From Xanthobacter sp. NM-59 (GTDB lineage Bacteria; Pseudomonadota; Alphaproteobacteria; Rhizobiales; Xanthobacteraceae), in contig NZ_JACBFQ010000012.1 of the NCBI RefSeq assembly GCF_021401125.1, forward strand, positions 89,263-153,262: a stretch of DNA of 64,000 nt, read 5' to 3'. Positions 1 to 9,698 of the stretch are shown piece after piece. Numbering within the stretch: position 1 is the first letter of the stretch; every line of letters begins with the position of its first letter. Position numbers and translations under genes: made by a program. The notes under the pieces are model-generated. The model saw only the letters and a program-made list of their open reading frames with translations. It was not told the origin of the DNA and searched no databases.

Positions 1-836
1 CGGCGGCAAAGCCCAAGCTTTCCCCCAAGCCCCTTTCCATGCCGCGGCCCGACCTCGCCGCCAGCACCGGATCAGCCAAATCGGGCGAGTAAGCCGGGCG
101 GGTTCCGCCGCCATGGCGCACCGCGCCTGATCGAAGCGCCCCTTGCCTCCGCCGGCATGCACGAGCCAGCATTGCGCGTGCGCCCCCCTTCTCCCGACCG
201 CCGCGCGGCAGAAGGTCCGTGCCGGAGCACAGGAATCCGCGCCCTTGCGCGGTTAGGGCCCGAAAGGGCCGACGCACGCCCTCCCGGCGCGCCCGCTCGA
301 CGTCCCCTTCCGATCTGCCCTTCTGGCGATCGGTAGCGCCCGCCCCTGGCCCCGATCACGGATTGAGCCTCCTGCTTGATCCCCCTGCGTCGCGTCGGTG
401 GGAATGGTGGCGGGGAACCGTCGGTGCCGCGCGCCACGCTGAGGCTCGAGGCCCCGCTTTCGCGCCAGCCGGTGTCTGCTGTTTCATGGAAACACTGAGA
501 CCGCTGATCCTTTTGTTTTGACGCACGTCCCTCGCGCGAACCGGCTCCCGCCTCATGCGGGAATGCCGTAGCCGCCGAATCCGCTGCCACCATGTTCCGA
601 GACGGGCGCGACACGGCTGCAGAGCCGGCGCATCCGCCACCGGCCTGCAGGCAGCCCACGCTCCGCTCGCCCGCCCCCGGGGCGGCGTCCGGCGACACCA
701 CGGGCTTCTCCCTGCGGGAAGCACGCCCCGTTCCCGGCGCAGCAGTCCGCGTCCAGCAGCCAGAGCCCTGCGTCGCTGCCGCGAGACGGGCATGAAGGCG
801 GATGCGCGGGCGGGCCCGATGGGGTAGCTTGCGGCC
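1..836. other. No convincing gene; GC-rich leader region
   Basis: No open frame here has protein-like composition on either strand; the long minus-strand frame crossing it is Arg/Gly-rich and is the antisense shadow of the GTPase gene to the right. The only structure noted is a short palindrome at 480-494, listed separately. A partial gene cut by the left edge cannot be excluded but none is recognisable. Confidence 0.5.
480..494. promoter_or_regulatory. Perfect palindrome, possible operator
   Basis: TGTTTCATGGAAACA has 6-bp arms around ATG, and GTCT/AGAC lies further out on the two sides. It sits about 340 bp upstream of the COG0523 GTPase in otherwise unstructured GC-rich DNA. A dimeric repressor site is possible; no promoter elements or regulator gene are linked to it here. 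Confidence 0.25.
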
Positions 837-1973
837 ATGCCTCAGCCTGCTTCCGAAGACGCGCCCGCCCGTCGCGGCCCGCCCGCCCCCATTCCCGTCA
901 CCGTGCTCACCGGCTTCCTGGGCGCGGGCAAGACCACGCTGCTCAACCGGCTGCTGGCCGATCCGGCGCTGGCCGACACTGCGGTGCTCATCAACGAATT
1001 CGGCGAGATCGGCCTCGACCACCTGTTCGTGCGGCCGGTCGAGGAGGGCATCGTCATGCTCTCTTCCGGCTGCCTGTGCTGCACCGTGCGGGGCGATCTG
1101 GTGGCGGCGCTGGAGGACCTGCTGCGCGGGCGCGACAATGACCGCCTGCCGCCCTTCAGCCGCGTCATCATCGAGACCACGGGCCTCGCCGATCCCGCGC
1201 CCGTGCTGCACACGCTGATGACGCACCCCTACCTCGCCATGCGCTACCGCCTGGACGGGCTCGTGTGCGTGATCGACGCGGTGAATGGCGAAGCGACCCT
1301 CGACAGCTATGAGGAAGCGGTGAAGCAGGCGGCCATGGCCGACCGCCTGGTGCTCACCAAGACAGACCTCATGACCACCGATGAGGCGCGCCGCGCACTT
1401 GATGCCCTGCGGGCGCGGCTGCGGCGCCTCGCCCCCGCCGCCCGGCTGCTGGAGAGCACCGAGGCGTCCGCCGCCACGCTGCTCGATACCGGCCTTTATG
1501 ATCCCACCGCCAAGGGACCCGACGTGGCCCGCTGGCTCTCGGACGAGGCGGTGGCCACCGCCGAGGCCACCGCGGGCACCCCCGACCCGAACCGTCACGA
1601 CGGGCGCATCCGCGCCTTCACCATCGCCACCGACGCCGCCATTCCGGCCTCGACCCTCGACCTGTTCCTGGAGCTGCTGCGCGCCACCCATGGCGCCAAC
1701 CTGCTGCGGCTCAAGGGCATCGTGAAGGTGAAGGAGGATCCGCAGGCGCCCATCGTGCTGCACGGCGTGCAGCATGTGCTGCATCCGCCCGCACGACTGC
1801 CCGCCTGGCCCGACGACGACCACCGCACGCGGCTGGTGATGATCGTGCGCGATCTCGACCCCAAGGTGATCGAGCGCCTGTTCAACGCCTTCCTCGGCGT
1901 GCCCGAAGTCGATTCGCCCGATCGCGCCGCCCTCACGGACAATCCCCTCGCCCCGCCCGGCCTGCCGCGATGA
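837..1973 (+). CDS. CobW/COG0523-family metal-handling GTPase
   Basis: This is a 378-residue G3E-family GTPase. The Walker A loop GFLGAGKTT lies at residues 26-34 and the family metal-binding CLCC motif at 79-82, preceded by NEFGEIGLD. A TKTD guanine-specificity motif is near residue 175 and a CobW C-terminal domain follows from about 255. Family members deliver or insert metals (Zn, Co, Fe or Mn) into client enzymes in the cytoplasm, at the expense of GTP. No poly-His metal tract is visible, so the metal cannot be named, and there is no cobalamin gene nearby to suggest CobW itself. The stop codon overlaps the start of the DUF924 gene (ATGA), implying co-translation. Confidence 0.9.
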   Translation: MPQPASEDAPARRGPPAPIPVTVLTGFLGAGKTTLLNRLLADPALADTAVLINEFGEIGLDHLFVRPVEEGIVMLSSGCLCCTVRGDLVAALEDLLRGRDNDRLPPFSRVIIETTGLADPAPVLHTLMTHPYLAMRYRLDGLVCVIDAVNGEATLDSYEEAVKQAAMADRLVLTKTDLMTTDEARRALDALRARLRRLAPAARLLESTEASAATLLDTGLYDPTAKGPDVARWLSDEAVATAEATAGTPDPNRHDGRIRAFTIATDAAIPASTLDLFLELLRATHGANLLRLKGIVKVKEDPQAPIVLHGVQHVLHPPARLPAWPDDDHRTRLVMIVRDLDPKVIERLFNAFLGVPEVDSPDRAALTDNPLAPPGLPR

Positions 1974-2536
1974 GCGAGGGCCTCCGCGATAACCCCGCCG
2001 ATATCCTCGCCTGGTGGCGCGCGGCCGGGCGCGAGCGCTGGTTCGGCGGCGGCGCCAGCTTCGACCATGAAGTGCGCGCCCGACTGCTGCCGGCCCATGA
2101 GGAAGCCGCCGCCGGCCGCCTCGACCTTTGGGAGGACACCCCGGAAGGCGCGGCGGCACTGCTCATTCTGCTCGATCAGGTCCCGCGCAACGTGTTCCGC
2201 GCCACACCCCGCGCCTTCACCACCGATGAGCGGGCCCGCGCGGTGGCGGGACGAGCCATCGCACGCGGCTTCGACGAAGCCCCGCTGGTGAACGCCGCGC
2301 CGAGCCTGCGCGGCTTCTTCTACCTGCCCTACATGCACGCGGAGGACGACGCCAGCCAGCAGCGCTGCGTGGACCTCTACCGCCAGGCCGGGGACGAGGA
2401 CGGGCTCGCTTATGCCCTGCTCCACCAGGAGGCCATCGCGCGCTTCGGCCGCTTCCCCCACCGCAACCCGATCCTCGGGCGCGCCATGACACCGGCCGAG
2501 CAGGCCTATCTCGACGCTGGCGGCTTCCAGGGCTGA
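1970..2536 (+). CDS. DUF924 family protein
   Basis: The 188-residue protein matches the DUF924 family across its length: an opening DILAWW motif, then LLILLDQVPRNVFR, then FFYLPYMHAEDD, and an HRNPILGR motif near the C terminus. The family is all-helical with a TPR-like fold; I know of no established biochemical role. It starts inside the stop codon of the upstream GTPase gene, so the two are probably one transcription unit. A role with that metal GTPase is only a guess from position. Confidence 0.85.
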   Translation: MSEGLRDNPADILAWWRAAGRERWFGGGASFDHEVRARLLPAHEEAAAGRLDLWEDTPEGAAALLILLDQVPRNVFRATPRAFTTDERARAVAGRAIARGFDEAPLVNAAPSLRGFFYLPYMHAEDDASQQRCVDLYRQAGDEDGLAYALLHQEAIARFGRFPHRNPILGRAMTPAEQAYLDAGGFQG

Positions 2537-3158
2537 TCGAGCCCGCCGGGTGCCAGGCGGCATTCAGCGCAGGGCCATGGCTGCCATCCGGTCGGTCCGC
2601 ACGTCACAGCTCTCCGACCGGTGCGAGGGGCGGAAACCGAGGGGCTTGGACGCAACGGCGCGGCGAAGAGGCTCCGCCGTGGGAAGACTTGCGGGTTAGA
2701 GGACTTCAGCGCGTTACGGGAAGTGCCCCGTCCCGCCCCTGCAAGCCAAAAGGGGAGGCACGCTTGCCAAACCCTATTGCTCGAATCTCGATCCAACCTA
2801 AGGGCTGAAGGGCGTTCATCGCACGTGGCGCGGCTTCTGGCCCACGACCGCGTTCCCCGTGATGCTTTCCCGTGGCGCGTTCCTCGTCGTGCTTGCCTCG
2901 TGGCGCGGCTCCCTCTCCCGCCTGCGGGAGCGGGTTGGGGGCGAAACGGGGGAACGTGGCTCCGGCAGCGAGATCTTGGGCAACCCCTCGAAAATGTCGA
3001 AAGCCTTGAATCGGGGGCCTGTGCGCCACTGAGGCGGCCCGCGCCCCCCTCGCCCGCGAACGGGAAGGGGGAGCGAGCCCCCTGGCAACCCGTGCCTCTT
3101 GAATGTCGGTCGGGCCTCGCCCCCGCCCAAGACCAGGGCGACCTGAAGCCGGGCGACA
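2537..3158. other. Convergent intergenic region with hairpins
   Basis: Between two convergent genes. No coding frame is supported. CTCCCGC-CT-GCGGGAG at 2915-2930 is a perfect 7-bp hairpin. A second imperfect one around 3044-3070 (CCCCCT...CCCG...CGGG...GGGGG) lies just past the 3' end of the minus-strand flavoprotein gene and may serve as its terminator. The rest is ordinary GC-rich DNA. Confidence 0.45.
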
Positions 3159-4364
3159 TCAGCTGAGGCGCGCAAGAATGCCTTCGGCGGCGGCGCGCCC
3201 GGTGGCGAAGCAGGCTTGCAGCAGGTAGCCGCCGGTGGGCGCTTCCCAATCCAGCATTTCCCCCGCCACGAAAACGCCGGGCCGGCGGCGAAGTTGAAAG
3301 TCCGCGCCGACCTCGTCCCAGGCCAGGCCCCCGGCGCTGGAAATGGCCCGGCTGAGATCGCCCACGCCGGTCACGGTCAGCGGCACGGCCTTGATGGCTT
3401 CTGCGAGAGCACCCGCATCCGCCGGACGGGCGGGGCCGATCGCCTCGCGCAGCAGACCCGCCGCCACCGGGGAAAGGCCGGCGGCCTTGCGCAGCAGGTT
3501 GGCGAAGGAGAGCCGGGACGGCGCCGCCGACAGGCGCCCGGCAAGGCGCGCGACATCGAGATCAGGCCGGAGGTCCACATGCAGCGTGGCACCGTCCGCC
3601 GCCAGCGCCTCGCGCACCGCCCGCGACACCGCATAGATGGCACCGCCCTCCAGCCCCGCCTCGGTGACCACCGCCTCACCGGCCGCGCGCGCCTCGCCGC
3701 AGCGCACGACGATGCGCTTCAGCGGGGTGCCGGCGAAGCGGGAACGGAACAGATCGGACCACGCGCAGCACACGCCCATGTTGGCGGGCACGAAATCTCG
3801 CACCTCCACCCCCTGCGCGCGCAGCAGCCCCACCCAGCCGCCATCGGCGCCGAGTCGCGGCCAGGACGCCCCGCCGAGGGCGAGCAGGGTCGCCGCCGGC
3901 TGCTCCAGCAGCTCGCCCTCAGGGGTGGCGAAGCGCAGGCGGCCGGCGCCATCCCAGCCCAGCCACTGGTGGCGCGTGTTGAGGTTCACCCCCTGCCCCG
4001 CCAGGCGCCGCAGCCACGCCCGCAGCAAGGGGCTGGCCTTGAAGCTCTCGGGAAAGACACGGCCGCTGCTGCCCACGAAGGTGGGCTCGCCCAGCGCCTC
4101 GGCCCAGGCCCTGAGATCATCCGGGGTGAAAGCGGAAAGGGCGGGCGCGAGCCGGCCGGCCTGCGGCCCATAGCGGGTGAGGAATCGCTCGAACGGCTCG
4201 GAATGGGTGAGATTGAGCCCGCCGCGCCCGGCCATCAGGAACTTGCGCGCAGGCGAGGGCATCCGCTCATGCACATGAACGCCGAGACCGGCGGCCGACA
4301 GGCGCTCGGCGGCCATGAGCCCCGCCGGGCCGGCGCCGATGATGGAAACGAATGTGGAAGCCAT
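3159..4364 (-). CDS. BaiN/HI0933-like NAD(P)/FAD-dependent flavoprotein (TIGR03862-type)
   Basis: The protein has 401 residues from the chosen ATG. The Rossmann FAD-binding motif GAGPAGLMAAERL sits at the very N terminus, followed by RKFLMAGRGGLNLTHSE, a hallmark of the HI0933/YhiN group, and a C-terminal GVFVAGEMLDWEAPTGGYLLQ segment closing the FAD site. An upstream in-frame start would add 21 unconserved residues; the ATG at 4364 puts the nucleotide-binding fold at the usual distance from the N terminus. The substrate of this family is mostly unknown. The gene stands alone, convergent with DUF924 and divergent from the FtsK-like gene. Confidence 0.88.
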   Translation of the reverse strand: MASTFVSIIGAGPAGLMAAERLSAAGLGVHVHERMPSPARKFLMAGRGGLNLTHSEPFERFLTRYGPQAGRLAPALSAFTPDDLRAWAEALGEPTFVGSSGRVFPESFKASPLLRAWLRRLAGQGVNLNTRHQWLGWDGAGRLRFATPEGELLEQPAATLLALGGASWPRLGADGGWVGLLRAQGVEVRDFVPANMGVCCAWSDLFRSRFAGTPLKRIVVRCGEARAAGEAVVTEAGLEGGAIYAVSRAVREALAADGATLHVDLRPDLDVARLAGRLSAAPSRLSFANLLRKAAGLSPVAAGLLREAIGPARPADAGALAEAIKAVPLTVTGVGDLSRAISSAGGLAWDEVGADFQLRRRPGVFVAGEMLDWEAPTGGYLLQACFATGRAAAEGILARLS

Positions 4365-4603
4365 TGCGGGCGGAAACTCTCGAAATGCGCTGCCACGCGT
4401 TGTTTCGCCCAAGCGCGCCCGCGTCAATCGTCACCCGGGCCCGCCCGCGGATTTCCGCGCCCCGCGGCCTCCGGCACGCGCCATCACCAGCGTCATGCAC
4501 AGGCCCCGGGCCGTGAAGGCGGGGGAAGCCGGCGCACGAAACCTCCTTTTAAGGTCACGCGCCTATGCCTTGATGTGTACCGAGTAGCCCTGGATTTGCT
4601 CCG

Positions 4604-7600
4604 ATGTCCTCTTCGAACCAGCCTCCGAGAATGGTGAACTTCCCCTCGCTCCTGGTTTCGGAGGAAGACGAGGACATGCTCCCGGCGAATCCGGACGGCT
4701 CCACGGTCCATAGCTGGATCAACGCCGACTTCGTGCCGAGCTGGCTGCGGCCCTTCACCCTGGACCAGAATACCCGCTTCACCCGCACGCCGGACCACCT
4801 GCTGCGCCCGCCCGAGGAGACGCAGCCCGAGCCGCTGCCCAGCTACGGCACGGCCGGCGCCTCCTGGCACTTCCTGGAAATGCCCCTCGACATTCAGGAC
4901 GACGCCGCCCCGATTCCCAGCGTGAAGGCCGATATCGCCGCCCTTGAGCAGGCCTTCGCCGACCTGCCGGCGCTGCGCGCCGCCCGCGAGAGCACCCAAG
5001 GTGAGGAAGCCGAGCACGCCCACGCCTTCGGCCATCACGCTGAAGGCTGGAGCGTGGACGAGCAGGGCCGCGAGACCGTCCTCTCCTGGCAGGACCTGAC
5101 CCCGGCGCCGGACCTCGACACCACCGCCGAGAGCGATGCCGGGCAGCCGCAGGCTCCTACCGCCGGCCCCCCGGCGCCGGAGGCGTTTGCCCAGGAGGCG
5201 TTCGCCCAGGAGGCGTTCGCCCAGGAACCGTTTGCTCAAGAGCCCTTTGCCCCGGAGCAGCACGCACTCGGCGCCGATGAATTCGCCGGTGCGCCCGATG
5301 CCGCGTCCGGCGGCTGGAACCCGGAGCCGGTCTGGCAGCCGACCTCCCTGCCCCAGCAGGCCGCGATGGAGAACGCCCCGGCTTTCCCCACTGCGGATTC
5401 GACCACGTTCGCCGCTCCGCCGGCCATGGCTTGGTCGGACGATGGCGCGGCGCCGCCCGCCTTCAGCACCGACGGCTCAGGCGTTAGCGCCAGCGCCGCT
5501 CCCCTCGGCGCGGCGGGACCGGAAACCCCGGCCCCTGCGGACATGGGCTGGACCCCGCCCCTCGGCGAGGCCAACGCCACCAGCGAGGCCCCCTTCGCGC
5601 CCCAAGACGCGAATGCACAGCCCGACGCGAGCGGACAGCCCGCCATGATGGACAACTCGGCCCAGGGCTTCAGCGAAACGCCGGAATTCGCCCCGGCGCC
5701 GTGCGACAGCGTTCCCGCGCAGGCGCCGGACTTCGGCACCGCACCCGTCGAATTCGCGTCATGCGATGGCCCGGCGCCAGCCTTCATCGGCAACGCGGAA
5801 TTTGTGGAATCCTCCGCCCCAGACCTGCCCGTCATGGAGCCCGAGATGTCTGAGGCTGCGATGGCGCAGCCCTTCCCCGCTCCGGAATTCAGTGCTCCGG
5901 TCGATGCGGCCGCAGCCGGCACCGACGCTGCGGGACAGGCCGAAGCCGTGCCTCCCCAGGCCATCATGGACGGGGCGGCGGCCTTCGCTGAGGATCCCGC
6001 GCTCGCCGGCACCGGCGATGTGGCGGACGCGCCCGCCCCCCAATTCCCCGAGGAGACCCCGGCCGAAATGGTCATGGACGGAATGGACACCGCAGCCCAG
6101 CCATTCACCGGCAACACCGCCTTCGAGGCCGACTTCATCCCCGCCGCAACCCACGACCCGCAGCCGGTGATGGACGCCGCGACCACGCCCGCCCTCAGCG
6201 AAGGTGTTTCTGAACCGACCATGGCCGCGTTTGATCCCGCCACCTCGTCGTTCGGCCCCTCCCCGGACGTGGCCGAAGCCGCGCCGCAGGACGCCGGCAT
6301 GGCGGCGGTACCGGTGATGGAAGACACCTCCGCGCCGGGCGCCACCATGGTCGACACAGCCGCCTCCGACACAGCCTTGGCGATGTCCGACACGGACGTG
6401 TCGGTGCAGGAGCCCGCGGCCGAAGCGGGCTCGTCGATCGCCGCCATGGCCGAGCTCCCCGCATCTGAGGCAGCGGCCCCCTCCGAAATGCTGGCCTCCG
6501 ATGAAGCGGACCAGATGAGCGAAGCGGTGGACGGCGTGCCCCTGGACGGGACCCTGGCCCAGCTCGCCGCCGCCGCCCTTGAGGGCGCCACCGCCTTCCT
6601 CGACGAAACACCCGATCAGACAGCCGCCGCCGATCCGCTCATGGAAGACCTTGCCCCGGCCCACCTGCGCCCGCTCACGCGGATGATCGTGGTTGGCCGC
6701 CTTGCCCTGCCCGAGATCCTTGAGCAGGACCTTGCCCCCATCGTGCCCGAACCGCTCGCGCCGGAAGCCGACGCGGCGGCGCGTGCCGCGGACCTGATCC
6801 ACGCCCATTTCGCCTGGCAGCCCTACCATCTGAGCATCAATGGCAGCCTCGACGCCCCGGCGGAGAAGGGTACCGACGCCACGGCCGAGCCGTCCGCGGC
6901 CAGCGCCCCGGAAGCCACCGCCCCCGCGATCGACGTGCCCGCCGAGGCGGCGCTGCCGGCCCTCGCCACGCCCGCCGGCCTGCCGGCGGTGGTGGACCCG
7001 GCGCATGACCCCTTCGCCTACCACCTGCCGCCCATCGACCTTCTGGGCGAGCCGCCCCAGCTGGAGCCGGACTACGAGCTCTCCGAGGAATTCCTCGACC
7101 AGAGCTCGGCCATGCTGCAGCAGATTTTGCGCGACTTCGGCATTCGCGGCGAGGTGATCGACGCCAATCCCGGCCCGGTGGTGACGCTCTATGAGTTCGA
7201 GCCGGCGCCGGGCGTGAAGTCTTCCCGCGTCATCGCGCTCGCCGCCGACATCGCCCGCTCCATGAGCGCGGTGTCCGCCCGCGTGGCGGTGGTGGAAGGG
7301 CGCAACGTCATCGGCATCGAGCTGCCGAACCGTCGGCGCGACACGGTGTGGCTGCGCGAGCTGCTCGCCTCCCACGAGTTCGAGGAGGCGCGCACCAAGC
7401 TCGGCATCTGCCTGGGCAAGACCATTGGCGGCGTGCCGGTCATCACGGACCTTGCCCGCATGCCCCATCTTCTGGTGGCGGGCACCACCGGCTCGGGCAA
7501 GTCGGTGGCCATCAACACCATGATCCTGAGCCTGCTCTACCGGCATACGCCGGAAGCCTGCCGGCTCATCATGATCGACCCCAAGATGCTGGAGCTGTCG

Positions 7601-8548
7601 GTCTATGAGGGCATCCCGCATCTGCTGACCCCCGTGGTGACGGACCCCAAGAAGGCCATCATTGCCCTCAAGTGGGCGGTGAAGGAGATGGAGGACCGCT
7701 ATCGCAAGATGGCGCGCCTCGCCGTGCGCAACATCGACGGCTACAATGCCCGCATGGCGGAGGCCCGCGAGAAGGGCGAGGTGCTCACCCGCCAGGTGCA
7801 GGTGGGCTTCGACAAGGAAAGCGGCGAGGCGCTCTATGAAGAGCAGCAGATGGACCTCTCCGCCCTGCCCTACATCGTCATCATCGTCGACGAGATGGCC
7901 GACCTCATGATGGTGGCCGGCAAGGAGATCGAGGGCGCCATCCAGCGCCTGGCACAGATGGCGCGCGCCGCCGGCATCCACCTCGTCATGGCCACCCAGC
8001 GCCCCTCGGTGGATGTGATCACCGGCACCATCAAGGCGAACTTCCCCACCCGCATCTCGTTCCAGGTGACCAGCAAGATCGACAGCCGGACCATTCTCGG
8101 CGAGATGGGCGCGGAAACCCTGCTGGGCCAGGGCGACATGCTCTTCATGGCCGGCGGCGGGCGCATCACCCGCGTCCACGGCCCCTTCGTCTCCGACCAG
8201 GAGGTGGAGCACGTGGTCGCCTTCCTGAAGGCCCAGGGCGGGCCGGAATATCTGGAAGACGTGGTGCAGGACGAGGAGGCGGAAGGCGCCTCCGGCTCCG
8301 ACGACGCCGTGTTCGACAAGAGCGAGATGGGAGACGGCGGCGGCGATCTCTACGAGCAGGCGGTGGCCATCGTGCTGCGCGATCGCAAGGCCTCCACCTC
8401 CTATATCCAGCGCCGGCTGCAGGTGGGGTACAACAAGGCCGCCAGCCTCATGGAGCGCATGGAGGCGGAACAGATCGTGGGCCCGGCCAACCATGCCGGC
8501 AAACGTGAGATCCTCTCCTTCGGCCGCGACCGCGACGACGACCACTGA
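4604..8548 (+). CDS. ftsK: FtsK/SpoIIIE-type DNA translocase lacking visible membrane segments
   Basis: The 1314-residue protein has a C-terminal third that is a textbook FtsK motor. A beta-type segment precedes Walker A GTTGSGKS at about residue 960, Walker [12 protein letters not shown] follows near 1090, then [17 protein letters not shown] gamma winged-helix domain (about 1245-1305, with [23 protein letters not shown]) would read KOPS-like polarity sequences. Roughly residues 100-770 are low-complexity, rich in Ala, Pro, Glu and Asp, with five tandem EAFAQ-like units at 193-217. Canonical FtsK begins with four membrane helices; I see no hydrophobic run of that length here. It may therefore be a soluble or partner-tethered translocase, with a membrane FtsK encoded elsewhere. 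Confidence 0.9.
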   Translation: MSSSNQPPRMVNFPSLLVSEEDEDMLPANPDGSTVHSWINADFVPSWLRPFTLDQNTRFTRTPDHLLRPPEETQPEPLPSYGTAGASWHFLEMPLDIQDDAAPIPSVKADIAALEQAFADLPALRAARESTQGEEAEHAHAFGHHAEGWSVDEQGRETVLSWQDLTPAPDLDTTAESDAGQPQAPTAGPPAPEAFAQEAFAQEAFAQEPFAQEPFAPEQHALGADEFAGAPDAASGGWNPEPVWQPTSLPQQAAMENAPAFPTADSTTFAAPPAMAWSDDGAAPPAFSTDGSGVSASAAPLGAAGPETPAPADMGWTPPLGEANATSEAPFAPQDANAQPDASGQPAMMDNSAQGFSETPEFAPAPCDSVPAQAPDFGTAPVEFASCDGPAPAFIGNAEFVESSAPDLPVMEPEMSEAAMAQPFPAPEFSAPVDAAAAGTDAAGQAEAVPPQAIMDGAAAFAEDPALAGTGDVADAPAPQFPEETPAEMVMDGMDTAAQPFTGNTAFEADFIPAATHDPQPVMDAATTPALSEGVSEPTMAAFDPATSSFGPSPDVAEAAPQDAGMAAVPVMEDTSAPGATMVDTAASDTALAMSDTDVSVQEPAAEAGSSIAAMAELPASEAAAPSEMLASDEADQMSEAVDGVPLDGTLAQLAAAALEGATAFLDETPDQTAAADPLMEDLAPAHLRPLTRMIVVGRLALPEILEQDLAPIVPEPLAPEADAAARAADLIHAHFAWQPYHLSINGSLDAPAEKGTDATAEPSAASAPEATAPAIDVPAEAALPALATPAGLPAVVDPAHDPFAYHLPPIDLLGEPPQLEPDYELSEEFLDQSSAMLQQILRDFGIRGEVIDANPGPVVTLYEFEPAPGVKSSRVIALAADIARSMSAVSARVAVVEGRNVIGIELPNRRRDTVWLRELLASHEFEEARTKLGICLGKTIGGVPVITDLARMPHLLVAGTTGSGKSVAINTMILSLLYRHTPEACRLIMIDPKMLELSVYEGIPHLLTPVVTDPKKAIIALKWAVKEMEDRYRKMARLAVRNIDGYNARMAEAREKGEVLTRQVQVGFDKESGEALYEEQQMDLSALPYIVIIVDEMADLMMVAGKEIEGAIQRLAQMARAAGIHLVMATQRPSVDVITGTIKANFPTRISFQVTSKIDSRTILGEMGAETLLGQGDMLFMAGGGRITRVHGPFVSDQEVEHVVAFLKAQGGPEYLEDVVQDEEAEGASGSDDAVFDKSEMGDGGGDLYEQAVAIVLRDRKASTSYIQRRLQVGYNKAASLMERMEAEQIVGPANHAGKREILSFGRDRDDDH
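5180..5254 (+). repeat. Five 15-bp in-frame tandem repeats inside the ftsK-like gene
   Basis: GAGGCGTTTGCCCAG at 5180-5194 is followed by four variants, each exactly 15 bp. They encode [20 protein letters not shown] and EPFAP. Because the unit is a multiple of three, copy number can change without frameshift. The array lies in the acidic Ala/Pro-rich linker, not in the motor. Confidence 0.9.
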
Positions 8549-8555
8549 TCGGGGC

Positions 8556-8576
8556 GGGGCGCCAGGCAGGCGCCCC
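8556..8576. terminator. Hairpin between convergent ftsK-like and lysR genes
   Basis: GGGGCGCC (8556-8563), loop AGGCA, GGCGCCCC (8569-8576): a perfect 8-bp GC stem between two convergent stop codons. There is no T-tract, so bidirectional transcription termination is inferred from position and stem strength only. Confidence 0.6.
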
Positions 8577-8578
8577 TC

Positions 8579-9502
8579 TCAAGCTGCCGTCGGGGGCGGG
8601 CTGAGGACCTGCTCGCGCCGCAACAGATCCTCCAGCCAGGCCACGAACACCTGAAGCCGGCGCGAGAGCTGCCGGCGGTGGGGATAAAGCAACGTCGCCG
8701 GCATGGGGGCCGCCCGGTAAAGGGGCATCACCTCCACCAGCGCACCCGCCTCGATGTCCCGCCGCACGTCATAAGCGGGGATCTGGAGCAGCCCCAGCCC
8801 CGCGCGGCAGCAGGCAATGGCCGCCTCCGCGCTGTTGACGCTGACCCGCCCGCGCACGACGCGGGAGTGCATCGCCCCCTCTTCCATCCACTCCCAAGGC
8901 GCCACCCGGCCGGTGGAGGGCGAGGCATAATTGACCGCCAGATGGCCGTCGAGATCGTCCGGAGCGAGCGGCGCGCCATGGCGGGCGAGATAGGCCGGGC
9001 TCGCCACATTGATGAGATCGAGCCGGCCCAGCGGCCGCGCGATCAGGCCGCTGTCGCTCAATTCCCCGATCCGCAGCACGCAATCAACCGCATCCTCCAC
9101 CAGGTCCACCGCACGGTCGGTGACGCCGAGCTCGATGTCGATGCCCCGGTACCGCTCGAGGAAATCCGGCAGAGCGGGGGCCACGATCAGCCGGCCGATG
9201 CGGCCGGGAACATCCACCCGCAGCGTGCCGGCGGGCATGGAGGCGCCGTGGCGGAACAGGCTCTCGGCCTCCTCCACGTCCGCCACCAGGCGCAGGCAGC
9301 GCTCATAGAAAGCGGCGCCGTCCTGGGTGGGGGCCACCTTGCGGGTGGTGCGGTGGAGCAGGCGCGTGCCCAGGCGCGCCTCCAGTTCCTGCACCGCAGC
9401 CGAGACCGAGGAGCGCGGCAGGCCCAGCGTGTCCGCCGCCCGGGTGAAGCTCGCGCACTCCACCACTCGGGCGAAGATGCGGAAGAGATCGATGCGGTCC
9501 AC
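8579..9502 (-). CDS. LysR family transcriptional regulator
   Basis: From a GTG at 9502 the protein is 307 residues, the normal LysR length. It opens with VDRIDLFRIFARVVECASFTR and a winged helix-turn-helix (AADTLGLPRSSVSAAVQELEARLGTRLLHR), then a substrate-binding domain. A further upstream TTG at 9535 is possible, but the GTG is preceded by a GGGGG purine run and matches the usual family start. The DNA-binding region places it with the CrgA/PA-type LysR group acting on oxidoreductase neighbours. It diverges from the SDR gene at 9699, the classic arrangement for a regulator and its target. The inducer is unknown. Confidence 0.9.
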   Translation of the reverse strand: MDRIDLFRIFARVVECASFTRAADTLGLPRSSVSAAVQELEARLGTRLLHRTTRKVAPTQDGAAFYERCLRLVADVEEAESLFRHGASMPAGTLRVDVPGRIGRLIVAPALPDFLERYRGIDIELGVTDRAVDLVEDAVDCVLRIGELSDSGLIARPLGRLDLINVASPAYLARHGAPLAPDDLDGHLAVNYASPSTGRVAPWEWMEEGAMHSRVVRGRVSVNSAEAAIACCRAGLGLLQIPAYDVRRDIEAGALVEVMPLYRAAPMPATLLYPHRRQLSRRLQVFVAWLEDLLRREQVLSPPPTAA

Positions 9503-9556
9503 CGCGCGCCCCCGATTGTTCGGAAAATCCGACAAGTGATGTCATCAGGAACGGAT

Positions 9557-9580
9557 TTATCCGCCATGTCCAGACGATAA
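9557..9580. promoter_or_regulatory. Possible LysR-type operator in divergent region
   Basis: TTATC (9557-9561) and GATAA (9576-9580) form an inverted repeat with 14 bp between the arms, in the 196-bp space between divergent lysR and SDR genes. LysR proteins usually bind interrupted dyads in this position. The arms are short, so this is a weak call. Confidence 0.3.
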
Positions 9581-9698
9581 CCTTGCACCCGGCGGCGGTG
9601 AGGGGGCAGCCGGCGGACGCGCGCGGCAGGGCGCCAGCGGAAGCCGGACGCCCCCCGCCGCCGCTGCCCATGAATGCGTCGGAACAGGAATTCTCGTC

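Noticed and set aside
72..2159. A 695-codon open frame on the minus strand
   Set aside because: It is antisense to the CobW-like and DUF924 genes, is Gly/Arg/His-rich, has no recognisable domain and reflects codon bias of the real genes.
5180..5254. CRISPR-like or intergenic repeat array
   Set aside because: The units are contiguous without spacers, in frame within a long coding sequence, and encode a pentapeptide repeat.
5759..8545. A 928-codon minus-strand frame opposite the FtsK-like gene
   Set aside because: Extremely His/Gly/Arg-rich mirror frame of a GC-rich gene; the plus frame carries all FtsK motifs.
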